From the NCBI RefSeq assembly GCF_022539315.1, contig NC_066333.1:12801001-12865000 (forward strand): a DNA stretch of 64,000 nt, in the 5' to 3' direction. This DNA comes from Serinus canaria (Eukaryota > Chordata > Aves > Passeriformes > Fringillidae). The translations under genes and the position numbers were made by a program. Below are positions 44,908 to 56,406 of this stretch, piece by piece (positions within the stretch are counted from its first letter, which is position 1; the number at the start of each line of letters is the position of its first letter). The notes beneath the pieces were generated by a model that did no database searches, was not told the origin of the DNA, and worked only from the letters and a program-made list of their open reading frames with translations.

Positions 44908-46850
44908 CACTTTGTGCTGCATGGCTGCTGATTTATATATCCTTACTCAAACAGTTGCACAGGTCTCCTTTAATGAAAGGACAAGAAATATTGTCTGTTA
45001 ATGAACTCTGAATAATTATATCATGCTCTAAGCATTGAGTACCACAGTGCTCACGAGGGGAGGAGGAATCATTGGGCAAGGAAAATAATTGTCTCACTAG
45101 CAATTACCATTAAAGTATTAAAGAAACTGATGTAGTTCTCATTAAATAATCTCTCTGGAAGCCTTTGTTCCCTAACAAAGTGCTCATCTCGTGAAGTGCC
45201 ATCAGGAGCACAGTAATTTGATTTGATGATGAGCCTTTACCTGCTTACAGGAGAACTGCTTGTAAATATTAATAGTGGATTCTCACCAGGGGAAAAGAAG
45301 GTACAAGAGACATTCTGAAATTAGGAAAATAAATCATTAGGTGCCCTCCTCATCCTCTGTTCTTGATGTCTTCATGACATTAAAATCACAGTTGTTACAG
45401 CACAGTTTTTCCTTGCTGCACAGTTTATCCCTCTGAGGTGGTTGGTTTTTTTTTTGTTTGCTTTTTCTGATCAGGATGGACTGTCTGCAGCTTTGTGTCT
45501 GAGCAGAGTCTTTCCACTGAGTCTTTCCACCCACCCCTTACTTGGAGTGTCTAACCTGCAGGTGGAGAATCTCCCCCCGTGCTACCCAGAGCCTCCCAGA
45601 CACCCTGGGTGGATGGAAAAACCAAAGATGCACCACAAATCTGCCATTTCCACCGTGCCAGAGATCCTGGAGCACTTTGAGCCAGAGAGCAAACACACTG
45701 CTGCAAACCAAAACGCCAGGAGGTTCCTGCAGCCTCTCTCCAAAATGCCAAGGCCCTTTCTGAAGGCACCACAGCCTCCTGTGAACACAACCTGAGCAAC
45801 CCAGAGCCCTTCAGGTTCAGTCTCGGGTTTCTGTTGTGTCCCAGAAGAAGCTGTGAGTTCTTGAAAAACAGCCCCAAAAATAGCCTGAACCTTGTAGTTT
45901 CATTTTTCAGCCTTGTAGGTCTGCCTTAGCAGGAAGCCTCAGAAGGAGAATGAAAGGGTTCTTCTTTTTGAATATTAAGTGGTTTTAATATGTTAAGAGC
46001 TTTGTCTAGAAGGCAGATGGCACTTCCCTGTCCCTGCACACCCTGGCTGAGCTTTCTCTGGACTCTGCTTTCTCTGGACTCTCTCTGACACTCAGGTGTT
46101 GATATGATCAGCTCCACCAGGAGCCTTTCATCCCTCCCATTTATCTTTATTTTATTGCAGTGGGTGGCAATAAATGTGGGATAAGATGCTACATTTGTCC
46201 CTAAATGATATCAATGTATGATTTCGTGCTGTGGGGTCAAAGTTTCCTGCCTGGGTCTGTGCAGAGTGTGGGGCCCTGAATGGCCCCTTTGTGCTGCACT
46301 GGGAAAACCTTACCTGGCACCTCACGGAACAGCAATCAAAGAGACACTCCTGGGTGCTGCTGATTGTTCTTATTTCAGCCATTTAAAAGCTTTTTACAGA
46401 GAAAAAAAAATAGGCAGAAACCCAGGAATGTTTGTCTGGTTTTGTGTGGGTGAGGATTTCCAGTGAAAGTTCCAGGAATTTTTTTTGGTGTCTTTTCTGT
46501 CCATTTCATTTCCCCATCGCTCACAGGTATTTCTTGCACTAACCTTTGTGTCACCCACATCCTGCTCTGCACCACCACGTGTCTGTGAAACACAAGAGAA
46601 TCTTTATTGTCATCAGAAACACAATCCTTTCTATTTGTTTATTTCCACTGAAAAAAGGGGGGTGAGAGACCTGTCCTGGAAAAGTCCTGCACAAAACTCC
46701 TCTGAGCAGGAGCTGTCTGTGGCACACGGGATGTTCCTCAGGGCATTGAGGGTGGGAGGGCTCTTCAGAGCAAATCCTTCTTCAAAATCTGCCTTCCTCA
46801 GCAGGGTCGGTGCTCTCTGCCCTCACCTCAGCTGGAAGATTTTGGGAATA
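44905..46850. other. Intergenic stretch with one uninterpreted open segment
   Basis: AT-rich, unique-looking DNA to about 45420, then a GC-richer part. The segment 45567-45795 is open on both strands; see findings. No named repeat was seen. Confidence 0.5.
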
Positions 46851-47125
46851 CTGGGAATCATGGAATGGTTTGAGTTGGGAAGGGCCTTAAATCCCACCCA
46901 GTGCCACCCCTGCCATGGCAGGGACACCTCCCCCTGTCCCAGGTGCTCCCAGCCTGGCCTTGGGCACTGCCAGGGATCCAGGGGCAGCCCCAGCTGCTCT
47001 GGGAATTCCAGCCCAGGGCCTCCCCACCCTCCCAGCCAGGAATTCCTCCCCAGAATCCCACCTAAAGTTCCCCTCTTCTGGTCTGAAGCCATTCCCCCTT
47101 TCCCTGCCACCACAACCCCCTGGAA
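46851..47125 (-). mobile_element. CR1 LINE 3' fragment, reverse orientation
   Basis: Starts ctgggaatcatggaatggtt and continues gggaagggccttaaatccca, ccatggcagggacacctccc, ggccttgggcactgccaggg and gtctgaagccattccccctt. This is the antisense 3' end of an avian CR1, truncated to about 275 bp. Confidence 0.87.
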
Positions 47126-50100
47126 CAGGAACAGTTCATTTCTTTATTTAGTCACCTTTGTTTCTTCACTGACCTCTGGGCTTTGTCCTGTTTGGACCAC
47201 TCTGGGCCCAGATAATCAGGATTTTAACTATAAACTCAACCTGCATGTACACCAGAGTGAGGGGAGAGTATTATGGGATAGAGCAGCTGCTGCTGGGTTT
47301 AGCTCAGGTAAATGGATATTAACGTGAAGAGTCAGCAGGAAGAAAATCCTCAGGGTTCAGGATATTCCAAGGCTTTGTTCCTTCTCCTTTGCACCTCCTC
47401 CTCCACCTGTGTCCTTGGGGTTCTGCTTCCAGAGCCAGGTGAGGCCAGGAGGATGGGCTGAGCTCAGGGAGGCTTCCTGAGCCCTGCAGCACAGCTGGGG
47501 TGCAGTGGGAAGATAAATGTCCAGGGGCCTTGCAGGGTCTGGGCTGAATTTTCCAGCTGTAAAATGAAGGCTGTGGCACTAATTTAGCACTAGCCCTTGT
47601 GCAGAAGAGGTGTGAAATCACTTCATGGAATTCCACTTCTGTCATTGCAGCTACTCTGTAAAAAGCATTTAAAAAAAAAAATATGTAAAAACCCAAAGTT
47701 ACTAAAGATGAGCATCCTGCAGAATGTTACAACCCACGGTGGAATTTCAGAAATTCCATTTTATCCAGAAGACAAACAGAGGAGGGAGTGGAGCAGAGAG
47801 CACACAATTTTTATCTCCACGCTCCTCATTTCTGCAGGGGGGAGGAATGCAGCAGAAACAAAGCCAGGCCCTTCACCCTCCCAGCTGAGAGCCTCCAGCT
47901 CCTGTTGGGACAGCTCTGGGTGTGCTGGGAGGGTCCCTGCAGGCTCTGCACACTGAACCCTGGCACACAGAGAGCACCCAGGGTGTTTTATGGAGATGGG
48001 GAAGTCCCCGGGGTGCTGCAGCTCTGAGAACCTCAAAGCTTTTTGTCAGTAACTCAGCACATACCTGACCAAAAAAATAGAAAAAAAAGGAAAAAAAAAA
48101 AGAAAAAAAAGCAAAGTTGCCTGACTGGTTTTGTTGTTTCAGCTGTGCTGGAAAGGGGAAGCAAACACAGCTTCAGCATTTCGATTCACTTTCTACTCTG
48201 ATGATATTTTCAAGTAAATATTTCCCAGTGCTGATGCCCCCCCCAGCAGCTCAGCTTCAGCCTGTTATATATTTGTATTTAACAAATTCCTTGCTGCTCT
48301 CAGAGATAAGGATTTCTCTCAAGGAGGGAAAGTGTCACCCCATCCTTCCCAGCTCTGGGTTCCTGGTCTCCTCTGCTGGAATTTGTCCCACATCCCTTTT
48401 CTATGCCCAGAGGAATGAGGGGGGATGTCAGAGCTGCCCCATCTCAGCACAACCTGCAGAAAATGTGGATTATTTTTTCTGCTCTCAGGAAGTGGCTGCC
48501 AGGCCCTGAGCTCCTTTCTGCTCCAGTGGCAGCAACAAACACCAAAGGATGTCAGACTCTCCTCTCTCCCTTTCTACTCCACGCTGGCATTAAGAATGAA
48601 GTTCTGCTTTGCTGTTTCCAGCTGATTTTAGCAGAAATCTATCCCAGTGCATCTTGGCGTGCTCAATATTTCCAAAAGACCTCCCAATTAAGTGGTAACA
48701 ATCCCAAAGGCAGCACTCAGAGCTGGGGGGTTTATTGGCACTTGGCAACTTCAAAGCAGCAGCAGCAGCGGCAGCCCCGAGATTATCCAATTGCAGCTCC
48801 TGGCAGCAGCTGTTAAATCTTAAATTGCTGAAACATTATCTGCCGTGCAGGACCATAGAGCCAGGCAAAAGTGTCTGCAAATGCACGGGGACAAATCCGA
48901 AACTTGCATCCTTTCAAACCTGGGGAAAACTAAAAGTTAACTGGAGGGGGGAAAGGCCCGAGGAAAGTGATCAGCAGACAGCCTGGAGACAGCTTATCTC
49001 TCTGATCAGAAGATCCTGGTTTTAAATCACAGGTAAACAGGCTTTTGAAGCATTGCAGACTATTTAATCTCTAACCACCAACATAAATTATTTTTTGTGC
49101 CCGTTTTAATCAGGAAAAGTGACCATTTCAGCTTGGAGGGAAAGTGTCCTTAGCAGGGTGACCCGGGTGTGCTGCAGGGTGGGTGTTTTACCCCTCTGAG
49201 CTCTGGGAAACAACTCCAAAAACACTGGGGAAGAGCTTTTATAGATGTGCCTGCAAGAGCTGGGAGTGCCTTTATTGGTGTTTGTTCAGCCCAGCTCTTC
49301 AGTTGCTGGGATTAAAACACATGCTCACATTTCTGTATTTCCCTACAGAAATACAGAATATTTCCCAGTTTAAAATCTGCATTTCTGGTGGTGAAGGACC
49401 AGCCTTGCAGAATTAGAGCTCGGTGTGTGATCTTTCCTAGCTCTTGGAGTAAATTTGCCTCCTGACATCCCTCCCCGTGCATTCTTATCTAGAGTGTGAT
49501 TGTTAAAATCAGGGAGCAATGGCTGGAGGAAAGAAAAGCTAAAGGAGATTAAAGTTTGAGCTGGCCTTTGATTTGCATGCAGATAGCACCATTGAAACCT
49601 CTCTTTCGTGCAGATTTTGTTTTGTTTCCTGCTCTAAATCTGTGTCTATCAGAGTTGTAACAGCTCGGGGAGGTGAAGGTGATTTATTGGAGGTTTAGGG
49701 CTGTTACAAATGCAGTTCTCTCATTCACCCACTCGGCCTGAGGTCAGATTGGATGGGCTGCCGTCACAATTTGTCTGCAGTGATGAACTTTCATTATCTG
49801 AATATCCCAAGCAAGGTACTGCGAGCAGCAAACCCACTTCCTTTGCACCCCTGGGTAAAAAACACAGCCCTGGCTCTGTGCATTATTATCTGCCAGAGCT
49901 TAAAATCTGCACTTCCTGAAGAAAAAGTAGCAGAAAATGAGCTCGGTGCTCAGCTGGGCAAGGGGTTGAACGTTTGACAGCTTAATCTCACATTCTGTTT
50001 GGTAAAACTCTCAAAACTTCAATAATTTCCTTCCTTTTGTGTGGCTTTAGTGGGCACAACTTCAGCAGGTGGAGGGAGAGAGCAAAAAGAGAATACAAGA

Positions 50101-51508
50101 AATTGTCAGGCAGCAGCTTGAGCTGGAGATTGCTCTGATGTGAGAAGTTCTTTGGGGAAGAGGTTCAGCTCTCTGTAATCATTGCAAAACTTCTTTTTCA
50201 AAGTGAAATAATTTGATCCAAACCTTCTAAATTCAATTTTTGCTCGGGACATTTTTGCATCCCTAAAAACGCTCTCTGATTGGTTGAAGGACATTTTATG
50301 ACTTAGATGCTGAGGTAAGAGGAGGAACAAGAGCCATTCTTTTGGCTCTGTGTTAAGATCTTTGTGGTTTTTTTGACTACAGCCATTAAATACAGCGGTG
50401 CTCGGACTGAAAACGTTATTTAGGATAAGAACTGGGGAGAAAGTGAGAGATTTTTCAAGGTTAACCATAAAAGCTCCATCTAAAGGCAGAGCACAGCAAA
50501 GTTCTCCTGCCCAGCCTGTCTGGAATATCTGGTTCCCTGCTGAGCTCTGCAGGATGGAGCAGCAGAAGGTGAATTTGGAGGTGCAGAACAGGAGCTGAGG
50601 GCTGCAGGTGAATGTGAGAACAGAAGCAGGCACTGAGCAGGGCTTTGTCTGCCCACACGTGTGCCGTGCACTCCAGCCAGCTGGGAGGAATTAAAAGCTT
50701 TTTGTTGTCCCTCAGAGCGAGGAAGTTTCCCCGTGTATTTCAATGTGGGAGTGGATCCATCGCAGCCCCGATGTGGACAGGCACCAGCACCCAGGGCTGT
50801 CTCTGTGCTGATTAAACACCAAGGCTGTTTTTAAAGACCAGAGCAGTTTTTGTTTGTGGCTGATCTCCCAGAGGAGCACAGCACACTCTGGTGAGGCAGC
50901 TCTCCAGAGTGGGGCTCTAATGGATGAAAATGCCAGTAGAAGGTGTGTGCCACCAGGTGCTGTGACGCACCCATCTCCCGAGGGTTTAAACCCAAATCAT
51001 ACCCACCCCCAGAGCTGCCCTGCTCCTTCATTTCTGTACAAACACAGAAGGAAAAGAGCAGCCTGGGGAACACGTGCCTGCTCTTCTGCAAACGCAGCTC
51101 AGGAGTGTGGAAATACGTGCACAGGGGTGTTGGTGTAATTTCATTTAATTTATGCACGTGTGGATCTCTCGGAGCTGCAGGGGCTGTGATTTCAGTGGGC
51201 TGCCTTGGGGGAAAAGGGTGGAAATCTCCAAAGGTGGTGGTGGGAGGAGAGGCAGGGTCCTGCCAGGTTCCCTGGGCAGTCACTCCTCCCTTTCATGGGA
51301 TATTTTGGGTTATTTTGGCTAGGCTGGCTGCACAGGGCCACGAACAGCACCCAGCCAAGCCTTGTTTCCCTGCTTTTCCCTCCTCCTCCCCCGGCCCCGC
51401 CTGTCCCAGCCAGGGGAAGAAGCAAGGGGGCATGGCAGAGCTTCATCCAGCTGCTGCAAGTAAACCCTGGCAACACTTCTAGAGAAGGGAAAAAAAAATT
51501 TTAAAGTG
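47126..51508. other. Intergenic stretch with candidate regulatory DNA
   Basis: No confident gene. A-rich run at 48067-48110. From about 48700 to 50400 the sequence is repeat-free, with a perfect POU octamer (atttgcat, 49571-49578) and several homeobox-type AT motifs, consistent with conserved non-coding DNA (inference). Confidence 0.45.
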
Positions 51509-51888
51509 TGTGTATATATATAGATATAGATTTTAAATATATATTTATTTATTTACTTACTTATTTTTATATTTATTTATATTTATATTCTATATATATT
51601 TATATTTTTATATATTTATATTTTTATTTTTATAATTATAATTATTTGTGTATATATTTGTGTACACGTATGTGTATATGTATATGCATATGTATATATG
51701 TATACGTGTACATATGTCTATAAATATAAATTATAAAATATATAATTTTATTTATAATTAAGTAATCATATTTATACTTATATATGAATATATATAAAGC
51801 TTATTTTAATATATAATTATATATAATTATATATAATACGTATTTTTATTTATATTTTACAATTAATTAGTTAATTAATTAATTAAAG
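51509..51888. repeat. AT-rich tract with alternating purine-pyrimidine
   Basis: Almost pure A/T with TATA, TTTA and a (TATG/CATA)-rich core around 51650-51720 (tgtatatgcatatgtatata), then ATAATTATATATAATTAT motifs and a terminal (ttaa)n. Confidence 0.95.
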
Positions 51889-53130
51889 CAGGATCCTTAT
51901 TTCTGCCCCATTCCACACTGGAGGCTTCACTTTACCCTTCCAGGAGATGCTCAGCATCTCTCCTTGCCATGTTTAAGCATTCCAAGGGTATGGAAAAATA
52001 GGGAATTTCTAAATCCCCCCTACAAGGGGCCTGTCTGCACCTTGCAGGGCAGGCTGTAAAGATGGCATTCAGCACCCCCCAGTGCCGAGGGGGTCAGAGC
52101 AGGGAGGGGATGGATCCCAAATGGATCCCAGAATGGTTTGGGATGGAGGGATGGAGCTCACCCCACCCCCTCAGGGACACCTTTCACTATCCCAGCTCTC
52201 CAGGCTCAGAGGGAGAAGTGCCAAGCACCTCTGGCACACAGTGACAGTCCAGATGTTTCTTGTTGGGCTCGTTTTTTATTCCTTATAAACTCTCCTTGCT
52301 CATAACAAGAAGATTTTATGAAGAGCTGTCCCCAAAGCACTCAGAACTGACTCGTCAGCTGAGTAATTTCAAATTAAATCACTGTTCTTCTCGTGAAACA
52401 AGGCTTTCACTCGGGTCTAAATGTCAAACTTTCACATCTCAAACCAGAACTGGAGAGAAGGGGCAAAGTTTCTCTTCCTTGCTCACACCAGCTCACTCTC
52501 AGTGCTCAGGAGGAGGAGGAGGATGAAGAGCTGGCCCAACTCACCTGTACACTGAAGGAGGAATTGCTCAAGTGCAGGCACATCCTTGGGCCTCTCTTGT
52601 AGAAAAACAAGAAACGAACCCAAAACGGAGCTGGGAGCAGTTTTGCCCATGGAGAAATGGATGAACCCTGGGTGCTGGCACAGACACAGTGGGTGTTTGT
52701 GCTGCACACAATCCAGGTGTGCAGTGCTCAGGTGGGCACCTGAGGGACCCTGCCCCTCCTCACCTGCGCTCCCAGGAGGGTGGGAGGTGCTGCTGGCTTT
52801 GGGCTGCCTTAGGAGCCTCCCTGTGCCCCAGGTTTTAATCTGTAAACAGGGCAAAAACCACAACTTTCTAGTCATGAACCACTGGAAATGGTGCTTACTG
52901 CTCAGCTGGGAAAAACAGAGATATTTTGAGCAATTATTCCGATTTTTTGTGATGAACTGCAGCAGGCAGGAAGACAAACCATGTGCCTGGAATTGTTCAG
53001 TTCTGATAGCTGCCATTGCATCTATAAAATATAAATGTTATCCTGTGGGATTAAGACATAATTTATTTTTAGCAATCAATCAACTGTAACTAAAACAAAG
53101 AGCAACAAAACAAACCCCCAACCCCCCCAG
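51889..53130. other. Intergenic stretch with a weak CR1 remnant
   Basis: Contains a short CR1-like remnant at 52126-52215. A segment at 52510-52602 is a charged open frame after an acceptor-like site. No confident gene. Confidence 0.45.
52126..52215 (-). mobile_element. Possible short CR1 remnant, reverse orientation
   Basis: ccagaatggtttgggatgga and ctcagggacacctttcacta match the beginning of the CR1 antisense profile, but the similarity stops after about 90 bp. Confidence 0.5.
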
Positions 53131-53220
53131 ATGCTGGGCCATTTGTGTTGAAATGCTGGGCCATTTTTGTTGAAATGCTGGGCCATTTTTGTTGTAATGC
53201 TGGGCCATTTTTGTTGTAAT
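53131..53220. repeat. 22-bp tandem repeat, about 4 copies
   Basis: Unit atgctgggccatttttgttg followed by aa or ta, four copies with few changes. Confidence 0.92.
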
Positions 53221-56014
53221 TCCAGTTGGTTGCTGTTGTTGATAATGGAATATTTCCCATTTTATTGAAGAAAAGTAAATTCTTTTTAATGAAGAAGAGC
53301 ACAGGAGACCCAAAAAGGTGCAATTTCAGCTCTGATCTCTAATCCTGCTCTTTGCTGCTTTGCCTTCAGACACTGAAATTCCAACTAAAGCCATGAAAAG
53401 CCAATATATAGATAAATATATAAATGTGTTTTGTGGGTTATCTGAGCGATTCACGGGTTCAGCCTCTGTGCTTGCAGGGTTTGGTCACTGCTGGCCCTGC
53501 CCATCTCCCTCTCCCTGCAGGATCAGACTCTTTTTATCTGCCCTGCTGTCTCTGAGTTTCAAAGCTCCAGCTCAACGATAATTTTACAGCTCTGGCACTT
53601 TCAGGCTTGCTCAAGCAAAGAACACAATCTTTAAATCCAGCTGAATTCAACACTTGTATTTATTAACAAAGTGGCGCCCGGCCAGAATTGCCAGCACAGA
53701 ACCTGTCTGGCCATAATGCTGCCTTTGTGAGGAAATCTGAATTTCTGGAATTCAGACCCACCAATTTGCTCAATGAACCAGAAAGCATTTCTATTTCGTG
53801 GCAGGAGGAATTAGGAAAAATTACCAGCCTTGCATTTTTTTTTTCCCCCCCTGAGTTCTGTCATAAAATTGTTTTTGAACTTTATTCTTCTGGGTATTGG
53901 GGTGTTCCTGTACATTCCAGTCATCTCAGGATGACCACATGAGGAGAAGGAGGAAACAAAAAAAATAACAAAACCAGTCCTGAAACAACAGCAAATATTG
54001 TAATTTCCTAGTTTCTTTTTCCTAGAAATAACCTCAGAAATGCTTCCCAAGTAAAGATGTTGGGAAATGCAGGAGATTTGTTCAGGAGATTTATACAGCA
54101 TAACTGAAAACACTCTGAAAGGATCAGCCAAGGCTGCAATTTTATAATTAGAAAGAATCATTTGTTAAAAGTGGCAGAAGGAGGGTTGTGGAGCTTTAGT
54201 TTGTGTCTCTTTTGAGAAACAGGCGCGTCCAAAAACCATTTTGCCTCTAATTGTTCCTCTTTTTGTTTTGATTTCTTTTGAACAGCAACAGGGATTGGAT
54301 CCTCTCCGAAGAAGTGTGAAAACTTTCCCTGTAATTTCTTGCATCACCCGGAGAGGCAGGAGAGTCTGGACGGTGCCAGAATGTCCCACCATTAACATGT
54401 GAGTTGATGACTCTTTTTTTTTTTTATGTTTAACAAAAAAGCACCATTTGTTGTTTGTTGCTTAGGGGAAAATCCCTCCACGACTTCAACTTTTGGTTAT
54501 TGTGACACTGTTATTTCATAGGGCTGGCTCTCTCTGTGTTTGTGTTTGGGAGTTGCACTCGTAACTGAAATTAGAGGACCCCTTGATGTAAATATAAATA
54601 TTTATATGAATGTTGCTTTTTGGTAAAAAGCCCGTGTATCTTGCATGTATCCATGAAAATTCAGGGAAAATAACTTGTTTATTTCAACTGTCACAATGCT
54701 CATTGTTTAGTTCTTGAGGTTTGATTAGATCAGGGCCCTGGTAACCCAAATAACCCAGGCTGAGCTGAGATGTTTTGCTGATGAACTGAGAAGAATCCCC
54801 CAAACGTTTGGTACCTGAATTTTCCCCCCAAGTCCTCTTTGTGAAGGATTTGGGATGTCTGAGGCCGTGCTCAGCCAAGTTCAGGGTTTCTAGGGGCTGT
54901 CACAGCCCAGGCTGTGGATGAAGCTGTGAGCTCTAAGCTCAGGCCAGGTGTGCTGGTGATGCCCCAGCCTGATCCAGGTGGTGCTCCCAGGAATTCCTGG
55001 CTCCTGCTGTTGTCTCCCAGAGCAGATGTGGGTGGCCTCCACTGAAACTGCACCATCTCCACTTGGATGTCTCAGCAATACTGGCAGAGACCACTGCTGT
55101 GTTGTATTTTTATTCTTTTAAGCCTTTCACTTCCTCCTTTGGTTTCCTCCTTGGGCTCACTTGCTCTGATGCTGTTTTGTCCCCGTGCATTTCACATCCT
55201 TCCAAAAGAGAGTGGGAAGGCGAGGCTGGCAGTGAGGAGCTGTGCAGAGGGGCTGGGGATCAGCTGCTCCAGGCTCTGCTGAGATCCATGGTCACAAACC
55301 AGCCAACCCTGCTGGAGTGCTGCCCCAAGCCAGCAGTGCCTGTCCCCCGTCCTTGGCATCCTCTCACCTCCTGCCTGTGATTCTGAGTGCTGCAGGGCTG
55401 TGATGACCCCACAGAGCCAGACCAGATTCACTTCAGGTCTGAGCAGCTTCAGGGGAACTTCAGGGGGCTTTGTTTCATTTTTGTTTCCTTGTCTCTGTTT
55501 CTGTGCCCCTTCTCCAGGGCTGGCTCTGCCCTGTTTGGGTATCGCTCCCCAGGGCTGACCCAGCTCTCCCCATGCACAGGGGAGGGACCTTTGTCACCCA
55601 GGTGTGACACCCAGGTGTTGTGGCCTCTCTGAGCAGCTCAGGCAGGGCTGGCAGTGTCCCCTCCCTCAGCAGGGAGCTCTGTGTAAGGTGGAATTGTCCC
55701 TCAGGTGTCCCCACATCCCCTGCACTCACAGCTCTGCTGTGCCCAGGTGACAGCTCCATGTGTCACAGGGACAGCCAGGGCTGCTCTCCTGGCTCTTGGG
55801 AGCCATTATTGCTGACTCTTCACACAGGTGGCATCAGGCTGCTCCAGCACTGCTGCTATTTCCATTTTAACACCCAAGTGAGGAGAGGGCTGCCCTGAAG
55901 GCCTGGTCCCTGGGTGAGGAGCAGCTCAGAGCAGAAGGGTGAGGGATGCCAGGAGAGTGAGGAGCAGGGAGATGGGTCCTCTTTAACTGCCAGGAGGGAT
56001 CTGAAGGAAACCAT
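53221..56014. other. Intergenic stretch, one candidate orphan exon
   Basis: Unique-looking DNA. It includes the splice-flanked segment 54286-54398. A T run lies at about 54415-54425. Confidence 0.5.
54286..54398 (+). other. Candidate orphan exon (splice-flanked open segment)
   Basis: A 113-nt segment preceded by a very good acceptor (ttttgatttcttttgaacag) and followed by a very good donor (aacat then gtgagt). One frame is open throughout and begins QQGLDPLRRSVKTFPVISC. I recognise no protein family. It could be an exon of an unannotated coding gene, a lncRNA exon, or a chance combination. No partner exon was identified. Confidence 0.25.
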
Positions 56015-56406
56015 TGTTACCTCGTTCACAGGGGTCCCAGGATGAGGGAAGAGACGAGAGAGTTGACTCCATGTTTCAGAAGGCTTGATTTATTATTACA
56101 TGCTAGATTATATATATAAACTATACTAAAAGAATAGAGAGAAGGATTTCACTACCATGCTAAGCTAAGAATAGAAAAGGAATGTATAACAAAGATCTTC
56201 TCAGACCGAGACCGGCCGGACAGGTGAACTGTGATAGGCTCTTAATTGGAAACAGCATGAGGAGGCCAATCAGAGATTTCCTCTGTTGCATCCCACAGCA
56301 GCAGATAAGAATTGTTTACAGTTTGTTCCTGAGGCCTCTCAGCTTCTCAGGAGGGGAAAAATCCTAAGGAAAGGATTTTTCATAAAACATGTCAGTGACA
56401 AACCAT
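56009..56406 (-). mobile_element. Solo LTR of a passerine endogenous retrovirus with 6-bp target duplications
   Basis: The element spans 56015-56400 (386 bp), starts tgttac and ends tgaca, and is flanked by perfect direct repeats aaccat at 56009-56014 and 56401-56406. A 6-bp duplication is typical of class II (ERVK-like) retroviruses. Read on the minus strand it has the order expected of an LTR: TG start, a gattggcc CCAAT-type box, a TATA-like tttatatatata, then an AATAAA hexamer and a CA end. I recognise segments such as gctgagaggcctcaggaaca from LTRs common in songbird genomes. No internal gag/pol/env sequence is present, so it is the product of LTR-LTR recombination. Confidence 0.9.

Noticed and set aside
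44756..45001. Open frame with a poly-Asn stretch
   Set aside because: Translation of the (AAT)n microsatellite.
46485..47327. 280-codon + strand open frame
   Set aside because: Runs through the antisense strand of a CR1 fragment; no protein features.
52483..53016. 177-codon minus-strand open frame
   Set aside because: No recognisable domain; opens through a reverse-complemented GAG repeat; no splice or promoter evidence.
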